This document shows, in pieces, positions 59,905-64,000 of a DNA stretch of 64,000 bases; position 1 is the stretch's first letter, and each line of letters begins with the position of its first letter. Below the pieces are notes generated by a model. That model saw only the letters and a list, made by a program, of their open reading frames with translations. It was not told the DNA's origin and did no database searches. The stretch is taken from positions 1 to 64,000 of the forward strand of contig CABUAS010000001.1 in the NCBI GenBank assembly GCA_902489595.1, given 5' to 3'. The stretch is from an uncultured Oscillospiraceae bacterium (GTDB taxonomy: Bacteria > Bacillota > Clostridia > Oscillospirales > Acutalibacteraceae). A program made the translations under genes and the position numbers.

Positions 59905-60603
59905 TCATTCTGTTTTACCCATTACATTAAGCGGATTTACCGACTTGCCCTCAAGCTTTGTTTCAAAATGAAGGTGAGCCTCCTCCGCCCCTTCACACGG
60001 AACTTTGCCGAGCGTGCCGATAACTCCTCCGATTGCAACATTGTCGCCTGCCGAAACGCTTGCGCTGTCAAGACCGCAGTATTTAGCAACAAGCTGACCG
60101 CCGTGGTCAATTTCAACAACAATGCCATATCGTGCATCACTGTAAACATCGAGCACAATGCCGTCATTAACGGCAAGAACTTCAGTACCTTCTTCTGCCT
60201 TGAAATCGACAGCAGGATGGCTTCTGTAATCCTTCATTGTTTTGTTGAAAACAAGCTCTTCGGAATAGCCGAAAAGCACTGCCTCACTAACCGGATACTG
60301 ATAAAAGCTCTTGTACGGCGTGTTAGTATCAGTCAGCGGCATAGACGTACTTTCAGTCGTTGCCTCGGTCTGCACCTGAGTAGTCGGTGCCGTTGTTTCT
60401 GCCGTTGTATCTTCAACGGTAACACTGCGCTGAACCGCCGTTGTATCAACCACAGTTGTAGGCTCATTTACCGTATCATTTTTATTTGAACCCGTTGTAG
60501 TAAAATAAACGATTGCACCGAGCGCAATAACAGACACACAGATAACCGAAAATAAAGCCTTTAAATTTTTATTATCCTTTTTTGAATTAGAATTTGATGA
60601 CAT
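59905..60603 (-). CDS. spoIIQ: SpoIIQ-like membrane-anchored M23 peptidase-fold protein
   Basis: The start is the ATG at 60603, 6 bases after GAGGTG; 232 residues. It has an N-terminal cytoplasmic stretch, one membrane helix (about 17-37), a Thr-rich linker (about 50-95) and an M23/LytM domain with H129-D133 in SHPAVDF and H210-H212 in AHLHFE, so the zinc ligands are present. Layout and context fit clostridial SpoIIQ, which forms the forespore-mother cell channel with SpoIIIAH and keeps its zinc site in Clostridia. Other M23 proteins cannot be excluded. Its ribosome site lies inside a terminator-like hairpin after mfd. Confidence 0.78.
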   Translation of the reverse strand: MSSNSNSKKDNKNLKALFSVICVSVIALGAIVYFTTTGSNKNDTVNEPTTVVDTTAVQRSVTVEDTTAETTAPTTQVQTEATTESTSMPLTDTNTPYKSFYQYPVSEAVLFGYSEELVFNKTMKDYRSHPAVDFKAEEGTEVLAVNDGIVLDVYSDARYGIVVEIDHGGQLVAKYCGLDSASVSAGDNVAIGGVIGTLGKVPCEGAEEAHLHFETKLEGKSVNPLNVMGKTE

Positions 60604-60605
60604 AA

Positions 60606-60644
60606 AAAACACCTCAAAAGCATTATGCCCTGAGGTGTTTTTAC
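60606..60644 (-). terminator. mfd terminator hairpin overlapping the spoIIQ-like ribosome site
   Basis: On the minus strand AAAACACCTCA pairs with TGAGGTGTTTT around a loop of about 13 bases, and is followed by TTATG, the start codon of the M23 gene. The 3' arm contains the GAGGTG ribosome site. Confidence 0.75.
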
Positions 60645-63600
60645 TTATTCACCGATTTTGCAGACTTTTTCCATAATTGATAAAGAATTGCGTACCGTTT
60701 CAAGCGGAGATTCATAGCCGAGTTTAACGGCAATATATGCTTTTTTGCCTGCCGAAAGCAGAACTCTGCCCTTCATTTCACGGTTAAGCGCCATAACAAG
60801 ATTAATATCAGGCTCGTTCATATAAAACAGAATTGAGCCGTTTCTCTGCGAAATTTCATAAACACCGAGTTTTATTGCAACATTTCTCAAAAGCGAAATT
60901 TCAACAAGGCCGCAGATTGCCTCGGGCGGTGTGCCGAAACGGTCACGCAGTTCATCATAAACATCATTTGCGTCGGCGTCACTTCTTATGGCTGCTATGC
61001 GTTTATACATTGACAGCCTCTGCGGTGTGGAAGAAATATAACTTTCAGGGATATGCGCTTCAATCGGAAGGTCAATGAGGCACTCTTTTTCTTCTGTTTC
61101 TTCTTTCTTTTCGCCTTTTTCCTCGGCAACAGCATCGGCAAGCAGTTTTAAGTACATATCATAGCCGACTGCCTCCATATGTCCGTGCTGTTTATTGCCA
61201 AGCAGAGAGCCTGCACCGCGGATTTCAAGATCACGCATTGCAATTTTAAAGCCCGAGCCGAACTCGGTATATTCTCTTATAGCCTCAAGGCGCTTTGTGG
61301 CAATATCGCTTAGTTCCTTACCCCTCGTAAATGTGAGATAAGCATAGGCACGGCGTGAACTTCTGCCTACCCTGCCCCTTATCTGATGCAGTTGGGCAAG
61401 ACCCATTCTGTCTGCATTTTCAATAATGAGCGTGTTTACATTAGGCACATCAATACCCGTTTCAATAATCGTTGTGCACACAAGAATATCAATCTCGCCG
61501 TTCAAAAGTTTTGCCCACACATCTGAAAGCTGCTCCTCTGTCATTTTACCATGGGCAACGCCGACATTGGCATCGGGAATTGCTTTTTTTATACGCACGG
61601 CGGCGTGGTCAATAGTTTCAATATTATTATGAAGATAGTAGCACTGACCGCCCCTTGCAAGCTCTTTTTCCATAGCCTCTGCAAGCACGCCGAAATCATA
61701 CTCAACAACGTAGGTCTGCACGGGGTATCTGTCGCCCGGTGCCTCTTCAATCAGGCTCATATCCCTGATACCGCTCATTGCCATATTAAGCGTTCTCGGA
61801 ATCGGTGTGGCAGACAGGGTAAGTACATCAACTTTAGGGAATTTTTCTTTGATTTTTTCTTTCTGCGCAACGCCGAAACGCTGTTCCTCGTCAACAATCA
61901 GCAGTCCCAGATCCTTGAATTTTATATCCTTGCTGATAATTCTGTGTGTGCCTACAAGCAAATCAACTTTTCCCTCTGCTAAATCTTTAAGCACCTGCTT
62001 CTGCTTTGCAGGCGAAACAAAACGTGAAAGCATTTCGATTCTTACGGGGAATGCCTCCATTCTTGAGCGTGCCGTGTTGAAATGCTGCATGGCAAGAACC
62101 GTAGTGGGCACAAGGATTGCACATTGCTTACCCTCTGACAGGCATTTGAATGCGCCTCGCAGTGCAACCTCTGTTTTGCCGAAGCCTACATCGCCGCAGA
62201 GCAGTCTGTCCATAGGTACAGGGCGCTCCATATCGTGCTTGATTTCATCAACACAGCGGAGTTGGTCGTCTGTTTCATCATACGCAAAGCGAAGTTCAAA
62301 ATCACGCTGCATATCTGTATCTTCCGAAAAGGCAAAGCCTTTTGTGCTCATACGCTTTGCATAAAGCGCAATAAGCTCTTTTGCCATATCCTTAACAGAT
62401 GAACGCACCTTTGCCTTTGCTTTTTTCCATTCACTGCCGCCGAGCCTGTTGATTTTTACACGTGCCGTGTTTTCGCCCGGACCGATATATTTAGAAACAA
62501 GGTCAAGCTGGGTAACAGGCACATAAAGCACATCGCCCTTGGCATATGAAATTTTGATATAATCTTTTTTTACTTTATTGAGTTCGAGCGCCTGAATACC
62601 GTCAAAAATACCGATACCGTGCACATTATGAACAATATAATCACCGACGGTCAGTTCATCAAGCGAATGAATCACATTTTTTGAATGAACCTTGTTTGCT
62701 TTCTTTTTCTTTTGCAGTGTTCTTGTGTGAGTAATAAGCGCAAACTTAATATCTGAAAACTGAAATCCTGCCGAAACCGTACCCGAAACAACTGTTACTG
62801 CACCTATCTGAAACTGCTGAGGGTAACTTTCACTGAAAACGGTATTGAAACCCGCCTCCTCAAGGTCATATGCAAGTGCTTTTGCATTTCTTAAAGTACC
62901 TGCCATAACACAGATTGTGTAGCCTTTTTCTTTAAGCGGAGCAACATCTTCCTTCAACTGCTCAAAAGTACCGTTCCACGCATTGAAGCTCTGAATCGTG
63001 AAATTTGAAAGATTGGCAACAGGCGTGTCAAACGAGCCTCTCGGCAGGGAATCAAGGTAAACGGCACCGTGATTTTCATAAATACGGCAGAGTTCGTCAA
63101 AACTAAGTGTAAATTTATCAACTCCTTTGCACAGTGTGCCGTCTTCAAGATACCATTTTACCTGTTCATTCATCAGTTTAAACTGATTATTTGTTTTCTC
63201 TTTTACTCTGGCGCTTTCGCAGATAAAGAGAAGATTATCGCCGAGATAATCAAAAATTCCGCTGCTTTTGTATGCAAGCGGCAGATACCTGTCACTGCAT
63301 ACAATAGATAATCCGTTTTTCAGATTTTCAGCATCTTCATATAATTTTTCCCGTGCTTTTATTGCTTTACCCTTTAAAGATTTTGCCAGATTTTCAATTT
63401 TTTCGGCAAATTTTTCTTTTGAGTCAAAAAGCACTTCCGTAGCAGGTATAATTTCAATACGCTCGGCATTTCTTGTACGCCTTTGTGTGGCAATATCAAA
63501 ATGCGAAATCGTGTCTACCGTGTCGCCCCACAGTTCGATACGGACAGGCTCGTCAAACCCCGGCGGGAAAATATCAATAATTCCGCCCCTTACGGCAAAT

Positions 63601-64000
63601 TGTGACGTACCGTCTACCTGGTCATAGCGTGAGTAGCCTGCGTAAACAAGTTTATTTACAATATCGTCAATATTAACCATTTCGCCGACTGAAATTACGG
63701 CGGTTCGTTTCTGAAGTTCCGCAGGCGGCATAGTCATCTGCACGGCGGCATTAACAGAACATACGACTGCAGTAAATTCATCATTCAGAATTGCGGAAAG
63801 CACGCCGAGACGCAGGTGCTCAAACTCGTGCGACAGACCTGCCACCTGCTGAAAGGTAAATTCACGGGCAGGATAGTAAAGAACGCCTGCCGAAACTGCG
63901 CCCAAATTTTCGCTCATTTTAATAGCCGACGGCTCGTCAGGCATAATGATGAATGCCTTTTTACCTTCATCGCTTATAATGCTGTGAATCAGATGCGGCT
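60645..64000 (-). CDS. mfd: Transcription-repair coupling factor Mfd (N-terminus beyond window)
   Basis: The frame stays open to the window edge (codons for PHLIHSIISDEGKKAFII precede the first internal Met), so about 1118 residues are seen of a protein usually near 1150-1180. The parts are: UvrB-like N-terminal domains, the RNA-polymerase-interacting domain (HNVHGIGIFDGIQ), a superfamily 2 translocase with LLCGDVGFGKTEVALRGAFK, DEEQRFG, TLSATPIPRTL, ETGIDVPN and QIRGRVGRSSR, and the C-terminal TRCF domain (HIPESYI...YKRIA). Mfd removes RNA polymerase stalled at DNA damage and recruits UvrA. Confidence 0.97.
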   Translation of the reverse strand, partial: PHLIHSIISDEGKKAFIIMPDEPSAIKMSENLGAVSAGVLYYPAREFTFQQVAGLSHEFEHLRLGVLSAILNDEFTAVVCSVNAAVQMTMPPAELQKRTAVISVGEMVNIDDIVNKLVYAGYSRYDQVDGTSQFAVRGGIIDIFPPGFDEPVRIELWGDTVDTISHFDIATQRRTRNAERIEIIPATEVLFDSKEKFAEKIENLAKSLKGKAIKAREKLYEDAENLKNGLSIVCSDRYLPLAYKSSGIFDYLGDNLLFICESARVKEKTNNQFKLMNEQVKWYLEDGTLCKGVDKFTLSFDELCRIYENHGAVYLDSLPRGSFDTPVANLSNFTIQSFNAWNGTFEQLKEDVAPLKEKGYTICVMAGTLRNAKALAYDLEEAGFNTVFSESYPQQFQIGAVTVVSGTVSAGFQFSDIKFALITHTRTLQKKKKANKVHSKNVIHSLDELTVGDYIVHNVHGIGIFDGIQALELNKVKKDYIKISYAKGDVLYVPVTQLDLVSKYIGPGENTARVKINRLGGSEWKKAKAKVRSSVKDMAKELIALYAKRMSTKGFAFSEDTDMQRDFELRFAYDETDDQLRCVDEIKHDMERPVPMDRLLCGDVGFGKTEVALRGAFKCLSEGKQCAILVPTTVLAMQHFNTARSRMEAFPVRIEMLSRFVSPAKQKQVLKDLAEGKVDLLVGTHRIISKDIKFKDLGLLIVDEEQRFGVAQKEKIKEKFPKVDVLTLSATPIPRTLNMAMSGIRDMSLIEEAPGDRYPVQTYVVEYDFGVLAEAMEKELARGGQCYYLHNNIETIDHAAVRIKKAIPDANVGVAHGKMTEEQLSDVWAKLLNGEIDILVCTTIIETGIDVPNVNTLIIENADRMGLAQLHQIRGRVGRSSRRAYAYLTFTRGKELSDIATKRLEAIREYTEFGSGFKIAMRDLEIRGAGSLLGNKQHGHMEAVGYDMYLKLLADAVAEEKGEKKEETEEKECLIDLPIEAHIPESYISSTPQRLSMYKRIAAIRSDADANDVYDELRDRFGTPPEAICGLVEISLLRNVAIKLGVYEISQRNGSILFYMNEPDINLVMALNREMKGRVLLSAGKKAYIAVKLGYESPLETVRNSLSIMEKVCKIGE

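Noticed and set aside
59860..60489. 209-codon plus-strand frame opposite the M23/SpoIIQ-like gene
   Set aside because: It is antisense to a gene with clear M23 motifs, has no ribosome site, and starts in the dispersed repeat.
61807..62364. 185-codon plus-strand frame opposite mfd
   Set aside because: It is a shadow of the conserved translocase domain, Ser-rich and without family features.

Overview
The window reads as chromosome of a low-GC, spore-forming gut-type Clostridia, most like Ruminococcaceae/Oscillospiraceae. This rests on the AT-rich codon use, strong AGGAGG ribosome sites, T-box leaders on thrS and a TrpB2-type trpB, RNase Y, a SpoVT gene, a SpoIIQ-like peptidase and a collagen-like, spore-surface type protein. 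The family assignment is inference; no 16S gene is present.

Layout. 0-11.7 kb is housekeeping: a phosphotransferase and MATE pump, a PASTA pseudokinase, yhaM, prmA, an alpha/beta hydrolase, thrS with its T-box, rny and a Dabb protein. 11.9-31.9 kb is one long plus-strand surface-polysaccharide operon from a TTGACG-17-TATGAT promoter. It encodes a Wzz-like co-polymerase, BY-kinase, polyprenyl-phosphate sugar transferase, several GT4/GT2 enzymes, three acyltransferase-3 proteins, a radical SAM/SPASM enzyme, an IspD-kinase fusion beside LicD, Wzy, Wzx, and a short NeuB plus NeuA-phosphatase fusion. This predicts a capsule carrying a CDP-activated alditol or choline-like phosphate and a nonulosonate. 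32-40.7 kb holds a CaCA antiporter, CapA-like protein, glnA, tRNA-Ser with a tandem 154-bp array that repeats the tRNA 3' end, a Trp-T-box-controlled trpB2, and a collagen-like protein with its likely glycosyltransferase.

The central discovery is at 40.9-56.7 kb. A 15,245-bp element driven by a large serine recombinase is integrated inside spoVT. The 5' part of spoVT (codons 1-33) lies at 56.58-56.67 kb. The 3' part (145 codons) lies at 40.89-41.33 kb and is fused in frame to the recombinase. Joining the halves at the shared 6-bp core gives a 178-codon SpoVT. The reconstructed attP has 16/18-matching inverted arms around a central TC. attP lies inside the 3' end of the recombinase gene, so integration swaps the recombinase tail for the SpoVT C-terminal domain and moves tnpV plus a 57-residue gene from the recombinase operon to the spoVT promoter. 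This is the architecture expected of a sporulation-excised intervening element, like skin in sigK, but in spoVT.

The element carries a truncated repA, two inverted oriT-like regions without a relaxase, a DUF4143 ATPase, a DUF6680-mod-res type III restriction operon, an XRE/SLOG pair, an XRE/ImmA pair, and a DUF4417 gene followed by a candidate short toxin and immunity protein.

56.8-64 kb returns to chromosome: a PHP phosphoesterase, the NfnAB pair, a SpoIIQ-like M23 protein and mfd, which runs off the window end.
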